Source: Acanthamoeba lenticulata (Eukaryota; Discosea; Longamoebia; Acanthamoebidae). From it: a stretch of DNA of 64,000 bases. The notes beneath the pieces are model-generated. The model saw nothing but the letters and a program-made list of their open reading frames with translations. It ran no database searches and had not been told where the DNA came from. The translations under genes were made by a program, and so were the position numbers. Below are positions 35,087 through 48,053 of the stretch, in pieces; within the stretch, counting starts at the first letter, position 1, and each line of letters opens with the position of its first letter. The stretch spans positions 57,462 through 121,461 of the forward strand of contig NAVB01000237.1 in assembly GCA_002179805.1 (NCBI GenBank), in the 5' to 3' direction.

Positions 35087-36736
35087 ATGAACAAGGCCCT
35101 TCTCTGCGCGTTCTTTCTTCAGCTGGCGCTCACGACGGCCATCGCTGATGTTAACCTCAACTTCAACTTTGCCGGAATGATCCCCACCCACCCTGCAGCC
35201 CCTGTTCAGGACCAGGATGAACCCACCTGTCCATCGCCCACTCCGCACGTGTGCCCTGCGGTCACTGGCCTTCACCACTGTGAATGTGACTGTGAGGAGT
35301 TGGAGGTGGAGGACTACTTCACCTACGACACCAGCATTCCGGCCGACCAGATAGAGCCGGAGAGGTTTGGCATCTACCGGGCCGACGGTGAGGCTCAGGA
35401 GCACGAACGCCACCGGCGAGGTCCCATCGCTGGATGCCAAGCGCCCATCTCTTACTTTGGCGGGCCGGTCATGTCGGGGAGGAATGTCGTCTACTTCATC
35501 TACTACGGCGCCTTTTCCTCCTTCCACCCGAACGGAACCAACACGGCCACCAACAGAACCAAGAGCCTGATGACTCAGTTTGTTTCCAACTTATCGAACC
35601 ACCCCTGGTTCAACATTACCACTGAGTACTATTCTCGGTGCGTCGCACGCTCTAGGCTACTTGCGCCAGCCAGCCGAGCGCGCTCGACTGATCTCTTGTC
35701 CCCATGCACAGGATGGCAGCGATTGTGGGCAGAGTCTGGGTCTGGCAGACGAACTATGTGCCGAGCACCATCACCTACGGAGGTATGGACACTCCCACCA
35801 TGCGGTTTGCTCGGTACTGACTCATTCTCTCTCCCGCCGGCCTCCTCCTCATAGGGGCGTTCTCTGTCAACACGCCCTACAAATACGCCACATGGAACGC
35901 GACGTGGGGCAAGTGGTTCATTGATAGCGGCGGCGTGGCTCAAGCGATTCAAGATGCTGTGGGTGGCCCCTCTAGGATCAGCAACGACGGCGTGTATATG
36001 TTCATCCCATCCAGCGACGTCTGTACGTGTGAACCTGCAGCACCTCGCCACCACGCAGCACGAAACTCACTCTCCGCCCTCCTTAGATACCGAAGGGTCG
36101 TGTGGCTACGGCGTGCCCAATTTCCAGGGCGCTTACTGCGCTTATCACACGTTCCAGGTATGTTCCTCTTCTTTGATGGACCAGTCAACCTTTGATCCTC
36201 ATCGCGTGTTGTTGCAGGTGGTCAACTCAACGACAGCATTCAAGTACTCATTTATCTCCAATCCTGCAAACAACACGAACGACTACTGTACCAAGTTCTG
36301 TTCGCACGAGGCTTACTTTGGTCTTGGCTCGAAGATCTACCCTAACGAAAGGTTTGATCCTTTACTTGCACCCTTGGTTTACTGTCCAACAGCTAATGTT
36401 GTCGCGTAACAGAGCGGCCGATACGATGATCTCGCTCATCGCTCATGAGCTCGTCGAAACGCTCACGGATCCCGTGTGGGCGCCTGTGGCCCGGTCGGCA
36501 TGGCTGGATCAGGTTGGGTGTGAGAACGCTGACATGTGCGCCTGGTACATTCCTCTTCTCGCCCTGCTTGCATACGCAGAGAGCAACGCCATCTCATGAC
36601 AAACGATCGCAGGACTTATGGCGCAACCAACACATCGACCAACGGAGGCAAGACCAACCTGTCCCTCGGTGGCCGCCAGTGGCTCGTCCAGCAAAACTGG
36701 GTCATAAGCAAGAACGACTGCGGCATGAGTCTTTGA
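35087..36736 (+). CDS. Secreted EXORDIUM / phosphate-induced protein 1 family protein
   Basis: Predicted 416 residues. Exons: 35087-35637, 35712-35782, 35855-36022, 36087-36157, 36218-36351, 36413-36544, 36613-36736. A signal peptide (MNKALLCAFFLQLALTTAIA) precedes a Cys-rich leader and a dibasic HRRG site that could be a processing point. The family core has YFGGPVMSGRNVVYFIYYG, a YGG turn, GVYMFIPSSDV, GSCGYGVPNFQGAYCAYH and the hallmark ISLIAHELVETLTDP, then ENADMCAW and a GRQWLVQQNW end. Plant relatives act in the cell wall and growth signalling. The HELVE sequence resembles a metallopeptidase HExxE/H site, but activity is not established. All seven exons join in phase. Confidence 0.88.
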
Positions 36737-37216
36737 GACTGCTGCTCAAAACACCCAACTGTACTTTGGTGTATGCCTATGGCTCCCTCCCCTACTCTCT
36801 TTGTTGTGATATGTTAGACAGACGGCCTTTTGGAAGGGCCTGTCCTTCTCCCCACTATTATTTGTAACTTGTGTTTTCAACTGTACTTCTTTATAAATTG
36901 TAGATGCTCCCAGCAGAGTCGTCGTCATTTTCTGGGGGTACAGAGGAGCAATGTTAACAAGCGTACAGTTGCTACTAGCAACCTGAGAGTATAACTCCCA
37001 TCTTGCGCAAGCTCGCATAAGCGGCATTACAGGGATTTAGAGGACCGTCTTGTCAGCTTCAAGGAGCCTGCGCAACGGGTGGAGGAAAGAAAAAGAAGAA
37101 TTAAATATTTAATATTCAAGAACGCATTAGCTGGCGATTTTTTTGTTTATTTTTTCATATCTATATATACATATGAATACATACATAAATGTATACATAT
37201 GATTGGAAAAGAGGCT
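36737..37216. other. Intergenic region between convergent genes
   Basis: About 480 AT-rich bases holding the 3' flanks of the EXO gene and of the dehydratase. An AT-rich stretch near 37,140-37,200 (tatatataca-type) stands out. No gene is seen. Confidence 0.5.
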
Positions 37217-38993
<1,777 letters not shown>

Positions 38994-39279
38994 GATGTAC
39001 AACTGTAACGTGCGCGGGGGACAAAGAAAAGACGAGAACCGGGCTGCCCCTTCGCCTCCGGGTGGAGTTCCGGAGCCCGCAGGCAGGCCGTTTTGCGGTT
39101 GCTATGCTTGGAATGCAAAATTTTATTGGCTTCGTTCTTGGCATTTCGGATCGGAAAATGGGCTCGAGGCTGCAGAAAAGCGGGCTCGAAGCCAGCTTGG
39201 CGGAGAGGTGTTGGCCGAGCGGCCGACCAAGCGCGCCCACATCAGCTCGGAATACTTTGCTGCTATGAGTCTCATCTTC
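38994..39279. other. Intergenic region between dehydratase and Rab genes
   Basis: Holds the 5' flank of the dehydratase and the 3' flank of the Rab gene. No gene or RNA is seen. Confidence 0.5.
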
Positions 39280-40209
39280 TCAGAAGAGCGAACAGCCCTT
39301 CTTCTTTTTTCCGGGGGCGGGGGCGCTCAGGTCAAGCGTGGGTGACGTTGTCTTTGCCTCTGTCTTCGTGTAGCGAGCCACCATGGCTCGAGACAGTTGC
39401 ACGAACAGTTCTTCCACGTTCGAGCCTGTAATGGTGGTGATTTGAATGAGACACATGTGGGTTGTGAACGCCACGTCAACCCCAAACGCCACACGCAGGG
39501 ACTTCTGAGTGAGGCGCTACATACCCGACTTGGCCGATGTCTCGATGAAGGGATATCCCTTGTCCTGAGCAAACTTGTCCCCCGCGTCTGTGCTCACCTG
39601 TCGCTCGTCCAGATCGGTCTTGTTGCCCGCCAGGAACACAACGACATCGCTTCGCGCATACCTGGAAGTCGTGTGCCGTATTGTCAACACCGAACGCAGT
39701 ACAGATGGCACACAGCAAGAAGGAAGAGAGAGTTCCGCTCGCAAACATACCGCTGCATCTCCGAGACCCAGTTGTCCACGTTTGTGAAAGTGTCCTTCCT
39801 GCTGACGTCGTACGCGATGACGATGCCTGCAAACGTGTGGGCAAGCGAGCTGTGAGTACGAAAACCTCCGGCAGCATTGTTGGGCCCAACGAAAATAACG
39901 AATGGGAAGAAGTTTGTATCTTCTTCAATAGCTAAGTACACATCAAAAAAAGATATTTGTGGAGAGGGGGGGGGTACCTTGCATGCCCTGGTACAATGAG
40001 CAGGTAATGTTGCCAAATCTCTCCTGGCCATCGGTATCGAAGAGGACAAGTTCAATACTCTTCCCGTCGACCTCAATTTGACGTTTCTTGCCGGGCTGAC
40101 CCGACGGTGTGGGTGCTTGGTCTTCGTAGAAGGTATCCTCCACAAAGCGGTGCAATAAACTTGTCTTACCCACCCCCGCGTCTCCCACCACGAACACCTT
40201 GAACGACAT
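39280..40209 (-). CDS. Rab-family small GTPase with atypical switch II
   Basis: Predicted 196 residues; exons 40209-39978, 39826-39751, 39661-39525, 39425-39280. G1 is GDAGVGKTS (9-17), G4 is NKTDL, G5 is ETSAKSG. The C-terminus is a Lys tract and CSLF, a CaaX box likely geranylgeranylated for membrane anchoring. Two positions are odd: the G3 motif reads FDTDGQERFG rather than WDTAGQE, and switch I (EDQAPTPSGQPGKKRQ) lacks the usual TIG. Gln of the DxxGQ motif remains. Closest overall pattern is Rab, yet a single CaaX cysteine and these changes set it apart. It should act in vesicle traffic, partner unknown. Confidence 0.85.
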
Positions 40210-40621
40210 GGGCGCCTGCAGTCAAAAGAATACAAATAGCACAAATATGATTTCACGATGAAAAACGATTCTGCCGCGATTGCAAAAAATGGAGAAATGA
40301 AGATGAACAAAATGATTTAGGCGTACTTGGCTCAGTGCGCGGGAAGCACTTGGTTGATGGGTGGACTTTCTCGCTCTCTTTACACCGAGCACAGAAGCGC
40401 TGCAGGTCGCCACCAAGGTCGAGAGAGGAACAGAAATTATTATGCGGAAAAGTAGCCAACCAAGAACCCCAAACGGCCACTTTCATTTTCTCCCCTCTCG
40501 GGAGTGACCGAATAGGTCTTGTCGTTCGCGCAAGGCCACTCTTTTCACAATGAAATTGAAAGCTACATGCACGACTGGCGTTGTATGATAAAGGGAAAGG
40601 CAAAAACTACAACTCCAGTCA
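40210..40621. other. Intergenic region between Rab and FYVE genes
   Basis: About 410 bases with the Rab 5' flank and the FYVE gene 3' flank; no gene is seen on either strand. Confidence 0.5.
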
Positions 40622-42092
40622 TCAGAAGCTGGGTCTTCTGCGGCTGAGGATGTCGCGGCGAGTGGAGACGGCAGTGTGGCCAGCCATCTCGTCGGGGAAG
40701 GTGACGGCAAGACAGGGCAATCCACCAAGGGAGCTGAGGTCCTCCTCTTCTGACTGGTCCTGGTCTTGACCCTGCTCGGTGTCGTCGTCTTCAAGGTCGA
40801 CTTCATCGTCCTCATCGTCGCTGTCTTCCTCACTGGCATTGAGCTTGTTTTGCAGGAACTTGACCTGTCGTATCCGCGCCTCCTTGCTCTGGTACTGGAG
40901 GACGCACTCGCGGAGAGCCGCGAGCCATTCCTCTTTCTTCTGTCGGGGAGTGATCGTCTCGAAATAGAGCTCAGTGCCGTCTTCCAGCTTAAGCGTGAAG
41001 AAGAGGTCATCGATCACTGTTGCAGACCCACAAATCAATCAGTCACAACTCCGGAACGAAAGCAAAGAGCAAAAAATAACGGACGCACCTTCGTCACTGG
41101 AAGGCAGGGCGCGGCGGTCAAAGGAGGAGTTGTCTGGTCCGGAGGTGATTCCGTGAATGGTTTGAAAGTCGATCGAGGTCGTTTCAACGACCCGATCAAG
41201 AGAGCGCCACGACAAGCGGAGCTGGTCCTCATCTTGGAAAGACAGCTTCATGTGCATGATCTTGGAGCGCAGGCCGTGCGCTTCCTTGGCGTAGTACTTG
41301 ACCATGATGCCAGTCTTCAGCATTGGCAGCTGCTGGTCTCGGAAAGAGTGGCACCGGTCGCACACTCGGACAGGCGTCCGGCCGTAGTTCAGGTGCGGCA
41401 ATGACATGCGCTGCTTGGTGCACGCGTAGCAAAAGATCTCGCCACATCGGCGGCAGTGATGCTGTGACATCACCGTCCACGTTAAGGTCAGGCTTTGTTG
41501 GGACACTCCCAGCCTTTGCGAATGTACCTTTCGCTTGAATGTCGAGAATGTGGCTTTACAGCTGTGGCACTCGCCGGCAGCCGAATCGTGCTTCCACCAA
41601 GGGTTGAGGGCCCTGTGCGGGGAAACCCCTGGGTCAGACAGGACAAGAGAACTCCTTTTCGCTGAGGGAGATACGTACTCAGAGGTAACAAGGTGGCTGA
41701 AGCGCGATGAAAGGTCTTCATCGCTCAGGGCGTTGGTCCACGAGGTTGAGATGGCGGCGGTCATCATTTCGGTGGTGGTGTTGTCGGGCAGCTTTTCCAG
41801 GGAACTAAACCAACAACAAGCGTTAGAGGGCGCCCGAACACCAAGCACGTGCCGAGGGAACCGTACTCGATGAGCTTCTGAGAGGGCATGTAGATGGGCT
41901 TGGTCTTGTTTGTGTGCACGTAGCTAAGTTCGGGCTTCATCTGGGGCTTGACGAACCCGTCTAGAGGAGGAAAAAGCTTGTGAGTCAGAAGCCGTATACG
42001 GCCAGACAAGGTGGCTTGTCTCATGTTATTCCTGTACCTTGAGGGAAGCGGGCGGTCTGAATAGGACGGGGCGAAGAGAGGACGGTGCCCAT
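40622..42092 (-). CDS. FYVE zinc-finger protein with PH-like tail
   Basis: Predicted 375 residues. Exons: 42092-42038, 41960-41867, 41804-41679, 41612-41528, 41461-41089, 41016-40622. Starts MGTVLSS, a possible N-myristoylation site. A FYVE domain is rebuilt by splicing: WWKHDSAAGECHSC, FKRKHHCRRCGEIFCYAC and VRVCDRC, with the RKHHCRRCG basic patch that binds phosphatidylinositol 3-phosphate on endosomes. Then comes a PH-like region: GIMVKYYAKEAHGLRSKIMH, DDLFFTLKLEDGTELYFET and EEWLAALRECV, the last like a PH C-terminal helix. An acidic tail ends it. The exon 2 donor is ambiguous (41867 chosen by phase). Likely an early-endosome effector. Confidence 0.83.
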
Positions 42093-43135
42093 GGTGTCGG
42101 GATCGGAGTGAGGGCGGGAGGGCTTGGCCCTTGGCTTGAGTAGGCAAACTGTGGAAGGGGGGAGGGTGGGTGTTGGGATTGAGGAGGAACTGAGTCGGGA
42201 CTCGGCTCATCAGGGACTGATTTTATGGCCCTGCCCCGTCTCGGCGAGGTTGGCTTCCGGCTCCCTCGTGTCTGCCTCGATTCCAACCTCATCTGCTGGT
42301 TATTTTCACCTGAATTTTGACCTTGCGACGAGACCCGCTGGATTCGCGGAGCCTACATCTTAGCACACTCCGGTTGGCTGATCCCACAGTATCATCTAAA
42401 GGTTACGTGTCGCGTCGCCCTGCAAAGAACTTTCCTGGACGGGAACACTGGCGAAGGCGAGCTGCTCATCAAGCGCCACCTCTTCCTTCTGTGTGACGCA
42501 CAGGCCACGGGGCGCTCGACTAGAGTGACATTGAGACTTTCAGCGAGATTCCTGCTTGCTCTGAGGCCGGGACTCTCTCATCCTCCACTGGCGCACTTCC
42601 ACCAGCCGGTGACTAGCCGTGAGGGATGAACACCACTTGAAGCCACTTGAAGGCCGATCAGAGCCCTTCCTCAACTCGACGGATCGTTTGGGTGAGGCCT
42701 CCTGACGTCGGCTACTAAACAGTGCCGGGTGCGGACATCGGAGAGACGCCTTGCAGGGAAGCTCGCTACGCTACTAAAGTCCTCCAGACCCTTCGCCCTT
42801 TGGACCTGGCCGGCTCCCAGACGAGGCCCTATGCGTGTGTACGGCAAAGTCTGCTGGACTGTGGTTCATTTCCACGGCACGAGACGCAAGGTTGAGATCC
42901 ATCAATAAGAGAACAAGGGTAAGATATGGGCCAGGGTGCTGCTCTTCAAGCTCGTGCCCAGTCGTGCTGGCGAGCAGGCCCACCATGAGAGCAAATGTCC
43001 AGAAATCTATGTGAATGGCCCACACCCACTCAGAAATCAAAAACCCGCGTTGCTCCAACGGCTCTGCGTTTTGAGCAACAGGCAATGAGAAATAGCCAAG
43101 ATAAAATTTTTGAAAAAAAAGAAAAAAAAAGAAAG
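42093..43135. other. Gene-free interval between FYVE and LRR genes
   Basis: About 1040 bases. The left part is the 5' flank of the FYVE gene. The rest shows no exon with family character, RNA gene or repeat. An oligo-A rich stretch (43,112-43,133) lies directly before the LRR gene start. Confidence 0.5.
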
Positions 43136-44040
43136 ATGGGTGCGTGCTGTGGCAAGCGGCTCACCAAGACGGAGATGGCCATCGTGGAGGCTCGCGCGCT
43201 GCGACAAGCCGACCACGAGGTGAATGAAGTTAACTTGCTGTTAGACGACCCATTCCCTCCCGGGGCTTGGGAAGAGATCACTTCAGTTCTCCGCCTTCCT
43301 CACAACTGCCGACAGCTCGAGCTTCTTCAGGTGTCTCCCATCGCTTTCGTTCTTCTTCGCTTTCTTTTTCAGTCTATTCACTCGCTTGGGCCCTCCGTGC
43401 AGGTGCGACCGGACGAGTACTGGGATGTCCCCACTTCTGGACGCGCGGCCTTGGGCGACAAGCGCATCGAAACACTCGCGGCTGCGCTGGTGAACTGCTC
43501 TCCCGAAGACCGAGAATGGCGCGAGGCGGCGAACCTCGTGAGTGGCGATGGTGGCAGCAGCGATGGCAGCAGCGAGGGAACCAAGGCCTGCTCCGCCATC
43601 AAGTCGCTCTACCTCGACTTCAATGACATCGGGTCCGACGGTGCCAAGTACCTGGCGCGGATGATCATGCTCATGGACCTCCGTCAATCCTGCCAGTTGG
43701 TCACACTCAGCCTCAACAACAATCACATCGGCGATGAGGGCGCCATCGCGCTCGCCCGCGCCATCCGATCCAACTTCAGCCTGCAGCGAGTCTTCTTGCG
43801 GGACAACAAGATCAGCCCCATCGGCAGCCAGGCGCTGGCCGACGCCGTGGCGGCCAACAGCGCTCTCCTCGAGTTGGACATGTCCGGCAACCAAGGCGAG
43901 GCGGCCATTCAACAGGTGCGCCCCTTCATCCCCCTTCTTGGCGAGCAAGCAAGCGCGGAGGATTGCGTCGAGTCTGACGCGGTGTCTCGTGTCCCCAACC
44001 ACAGATTGCCGAGGCTTTGGCGCGCAATAAGCGACAATGA
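43136..44040 (+). CDS. Leucine-rich-repeat protein with N-terminal lipid-anchor motif
   Basis: Predicted 247 residues; exons 43136-43330, 43403-43915, 44005-44040. It begins MGACCGKR: Gly2 for myristoylation, Cys4 and Cys5 for palmitoylation and a basic patch, so it should sit on the plasma membrane. At least three ribonuclease-inhibitor-type repeats follow: IKSLYLDFNDIGSDGAKYLA, VTLSLNNNHIGDEGAIALA and LQRVFLRDNKISPIGSQALA, then a fourth ending ELDMSGNQ. Such proteins act as scaffolds; no partner is suggested. It ends IAEALARNKRQ after the last splice. Confidence 0.85.
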
Positions 44041-44476
44041 TGTTCTGCATCTTCTATTGGCGCCAACCGACAAAAGTCAGACCAGGACAGCGGAAGGGAC
44101 GGACGCGTGACCGAGGACAGCCGGGGTGGATACGGCTCATCGCGTTCTTCTTCCTCTTCTCCTTCGCTAAGCAGCCATCACTCTCCTCACAATCGCCACC
44201 ATCGTCGTCTCGAGTGCGGCATTGCACATCACCTCTTCTTCCTTCTGCAAGGAAACTCTTTCTCGTGAGGCATCTCGCCCTCCGTACGGAGGACTTACCT
44301 CTTCCTCTCCATCTCTCTTTGTCTTTCTCTCGAGAAGAGATGGACAATCATCAACATGCACACAACGAAGCGTCGCTCTGCAACTCACTCTTGCGTATAG
44401 AGGTCTCTGTCTCGGTCAGGGCACACAGCAAGGTGTCGTCTTTGTTGTTGCGTTTCACATCCGCGCACACTCGAGT
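44041..44476. other. Intergenic region between convergent LRR and cyclophilin genes
   Basis: About 435 bases of shared 3' flank with many CTCT tracts. No gene is seen. Confidence 0.5.
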
Positions 44477-45206
44477 TCAGTGGATGGGGCAGCCCGACGT
44501 GAGGATGGTGCCCTTGGTGATGAGCGAGATGTGCGGGTAGTGCTGCAGCAGCCACGCGTTGCCCTTGGACGTGTACTGCCCCTGGTCCACGCCGTTGGAG
44601 TTGCCCGGCGTCGGGTTGTTCACGCCATCAGCCGCGGCCATGCCCTGCACCACCACGCCAAAGGGCGCGAACCCCTGCAGCATAACACGACACGCGTACG
44701 AAGCCATTCAGTGCGCGGCGGCATCGCAACGAAACGTGTTTGTGGCGGCGCCGTCTGACCTGAGAGTCGAGGAAGTGGTTGTCGGCGTAGTTGATGAACA
44801 GCTGCGTGGTGCGGGTGTTGGGCCCGGCGGTGGCGTAGGACAGCGTGCCGCGCGTGTTGGAGGCGCGGACGGGGTCGTCCTTGATGGGTGTAGCCCACCT
44901 GGCGTTGAGCGCCGGGACGGCCGCGATGCCAAACTGCACCACAAACGCGGGCACTACGCGGAAGAAAGCGGCCTGGTCGTAGAAGCCCGACGAGACCAGG
45001 GCGTAGAGGTGGTCCGCGCCGAGGGGAGCCAGGGCACGGGTCACGTTGATGAGGATGGGGACATGCGCCGCAGAGGAGACGTTGACGTTGGTCTCGAATC
45101 GCACGCAGTAAGTTTCGGGCGCCACCGGGTCGGCGGCGGCTACGTACTGGGTAGCAGCGCCCAGGAGGACGCACAGGACGGCAAAGGCCCAGAGGCTCGT
45201 CTTCAT
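44477..45206 (-). CDS. Secreted cyclophilin-type peptidyl-prolyl isomerase
   Basis: Predicted 214 residues; exons 45206-44760 and 44674-44477. Signal peptide MKTSLWAFAVLCVLLGAA. The fold is that of bacterial PpiA-like cyclophilins: PILINVTRALAPLGADHLY, FFRVVPAFVVQFG (active-site Arg present), NTRGTLSYAT, TTQLFINYADNHFLD, GFAPFGVVVQGM. It departs from canonical active sites at several places: VQFG for QGGD and TQLFIN for SQFFIN, so activity may be reduced. It would assist folding in the secretory pathway or outside the cell. Confidence 0.88.
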
Positions 45207-45473
45207 CTCGCTAAGATGTGAAAAATCTGTGGTTCTGGTACGTATTGCGTTGCGACGTGGCAGGTTTTATTGCGGAATGTTTTCGTGCACACACTCCCCT
45301 TGGCGCGTGGGAGGTGAGTCACTTCACTGCGCTCGGTAGGTGGTCATGTTGGAGTGCGTGCTGTTCCTCCAATATGTCAATCATGATGGGGAGGACGAAG
45401 GACAAGGGAAGGGTGGTCGCTCGTGCGCTCGTGTGAAGATAAATAATTAAAATAAATAGCAACACCCGACAAC
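45207..45473. other. Intergenic region between cyclophilin and 5S genes
   Basis: Holds the cyclophilin 5' flank. No further gene is seen before the element upstream of the 5S gene. Confidence 0.5.
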
Positions 45474-45494
45474 GGTGTTGTGGTCGCACTGGTC
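45474..45494 (+). promoter_or_regulatory. Conserved element upstream of 5S rRNA (copy 1)
   Basis: A 21-bp block (core TGTTGTGGTCGCACTGGTC) ends 7 bp before the 5S gene. The identical block sits at the same 7-bp distance before the other 5S gene, while the 7 bp between differ. This points to an external Pol III promoter element. Confidence 0.75.
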
Positions 45495-45501
45495 AAACGA
45501 C

Positions 45502-45620
45502 GGATACGGCCATACTGCGCAGAAAGCACCGCTTCCCATCCGAACAGCGAAGTTAAGCTGCGCCAGGCGGTGTTAGTACTGGGGTGGGCGACCACCCGGG
45601 AATCCACCGTGTCGTATCCT
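45502..45620 (+). rRNA. 5S ribosomal RNA (copy 1)
   Basis: 119 nt with ends GGATACGGCC and GTGTCGTATCCT pairing as helix I. Contains AGCACCGCTTCCCATCCGAA and GTTAAGCTGCGCC, the internal control region and loop motifs of eukaryotic 5S RNA. As usual in Acanthamoeba it is a dispersed single gene, not a tandem array. A short T/C-rich run follows. Confidence 0.95.
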
Positions 45621-45791
45621 CTTCTTTTGGCCCTCCTCCTCCTCTTCCTCTTCCTCTTTCTTCTTCTTCTTCTTCTTCCTTTGCTTGCTGACACAATGAG
45701 GGGAGGAAGCGCAGACGTTGAAGCAGCTCGGGCTGTGCGGGTGGCTCCTCGATCTGCCGGAACTACAACAAAGTCAAGAGGTAGTGGGCTC

Positions 45792-48053
45792 CTACTCCAC
45801 GGCCATATCCTCGAGCATTTCGATCGCGATGTTGATGTAGCCCCTAAAATTGTGCATGATGTTGGGCAAGGTGGACAAAAATGTCATCGTCTCCATGTAG
45901 TTCAGCTTCGTCAGCTTGTCTGCAAAGTAGAAGAAAAAGAAAAGACGTCAATTCAACACGGCCTGACAACAGAATGGAAAGGGGACTCGGCTTCACCTTG
46001 CTGACAGCAGAAGATGGCGAGGGCCATGGTCAGGATGAAATCGATCCCCTCGCTCAGGAACAAGTCCCATATTCGAAGGACGAAGTTGAGTGGAAAGTTG
46101 TACGAGTACAGCGTCAGGAACCATTGATTGGCAAAGATTTCGACTGTAATGCCCTCCCGGTTCTTCACGCAGCAGGAAAAGCGGGTGTTGATGAGGAAGT
46201 GGAAGAAGAGAAACATATGTAATGACAAAGTAAAAGGCGTACGAAGTGCTCGTCAAGGTCGGGAAACAAGTGGGCGACCATGCTCTTGAAGTGCTGCACG
46301 CATTTCTTGAGCACGGGCGTGCCCGATTTGTACATGCCCGCGATGTAGTACTTGCGCATGAGCTGCACAAACATCCAAAATGCGTGCTGTAGGGCCCATA
46401 GGACCCATAGGATAACCAGCAAAGAGATGAGCAAAGAGATAATAGTTACATCAATAAAAATAAAATAATAAGAAAGTTTGAAAAACAGGACACGGACCTC
46501 TTCATCTGTAAGAAGAACCAGCACGCCTACGATGAAGCTCATTCCTTGCTCGTAGTTGATATTGGAGTACATGAGGCAAAAGGCCTTCAGCACGTTGAAG
46601 ATGCGCTGCTGTACGAGTTGACAATCGATCCTGTGTGCCGCGCAAGAAATCAACACGGAACCCGCGTGACTTGTGTGCGCGGCGCCGGCGGTCAAGCAGT
46701 ACCACTTGCACTTGAGCTGAGCAAGTCGCTCATCGGAGAAGGTGCGGGAGAGGTCCTGGTGCAGCCTCTCTTCTGTATGAGGGTCGAGGGTCTGCTCCAG
46801 CATTGACTGTTCTCGGGAAAAGCACGGGAGGGGCTGTTAAACGAGACGATAAAGAAAGCCTTGGAGGTGACCCGTACGGCATAACTGTGGGGCGCCTTCT
46901 GTCGAGCCTGCGCCGAGCCCATGAGGGCCTGCCACAGTAGTGGACGCAACACGTCGGGCACTTCCTGGTTCTTGATCTTCTCCTTGAGCTGAAGCGCCGT
47001 CACACAGAAGACTCATCAGCTCACCATACACCACACCGTGAAGAAGGCGAAGGTTGAGAGAGGGGAGCGGCGTACGCGTAGATTATTTTGTGGATTGGTG
47101 TGGTCATAGCTGCGAATGAGGTCATTCCAGTCCTTCATCTCGTCGTCAGTGATAAACGAGTCCAGCACGGGCGCGGTTCGTAGATGCGCTGTGGTGAGCG
47201 AGGTTGGGACACATGTGAGTTGCGTTCGGGCAGCCGCCTCATAGACGAACCCAAATGGCTCAAAGTTTCATAACGAGGAGAAGAGCAATCAGCATTAAAA
47301 CACGACGAGAAGAACATCCAATCCGATGAGGGACTGCGTAACAGATCCGAAGAGCCGTGTAGCTCTTCTTTCCAACGCAGTGTTCATGAGCCACATTCAT
47401 GTGGCCAGAGTGGGCGTGGTCCTCCATCAAAGAGAGAGGGAAGAAGAAAAGAGGAGAGGGGAGCACTCACCGTTCTTAGCGCAAATATCGCAAATGCGCA
47501 CGAAGTGCTCCGTGAGCGAGCCGACGACAATGAGCTTGACGCGTGTTTCCGTACAGTACCAGCAGAACACGCCTCCACAAGCCCGGCACCGGTACTGCTT
47601 GCATGATTCACCACCGCCTGTCCTTCAGAGCTGGCCGGAGGAGCGTGCCGCACAGAAGGGTACACGCACCTTGCGCCGGAAGATGGAGAAAATGCCGTTG
47701 CATATGGGACAGTCATGCACGTTGCGCTCGTCGAGCCAGAGGCAGTTGATGCCCTCCAGCAGCTGCACGTGACTTGCTGGCGTCCCGTCGGGTGATGGTG
47801 ACGGCAGCAGAAAGGGTTCGCTTGTGTGGAGCGGCGCCTCGCCCGACAATACCTGCCTACGCTCCCGCTCTGCAGCTTCCTCGTCAAAACTGTAGTGCTG
47901 GCGTTGCTGTGGCCTTGACAGTTGCTGCTGTTTACGTGCCGCCCCCACGGGGGCACCGTCGTGCCTCCGCTGCTTCCCCTCTCGAATCTCGGTTCTATGT
48001 GCGTCACGCTCCATGCGAATGAAATCAACCGACGTGACTACCCCTCTAATCAT
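45792..48053 (-). CDS. FYVE-TBC domain RabGAP
   Basis: Predicted 469 residues. Exons: 48053-47670, 47597-47471, 47188-47076, 46988-46878, 46806-46703, 46630-46498, 46386-46243, 46162-45997, 45919-45792. Residues about 115-170 form a FYVE-like finger: HDCPICNGIF, FRRKQYRCRACGGVFCWYC and VRICDIC. A TBC domain follows from about 210: VPDVLRPLLWQALMG (GAP domain start), DLSRTFSDERL, then NYEQGMSFIVGVLVLL and EIFANQWFLTLYSYNFPLNF, VLRIWDLFLSEG. TBC proteins stimulate GTP hydrolysis by Rabs; the finger would target it to PI3P endosomes. The TBC arginine finger motif (IxxDxxR) is present as DLSR; the YxQ glutamine finger reads YEQG. Confidence 0.85.
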
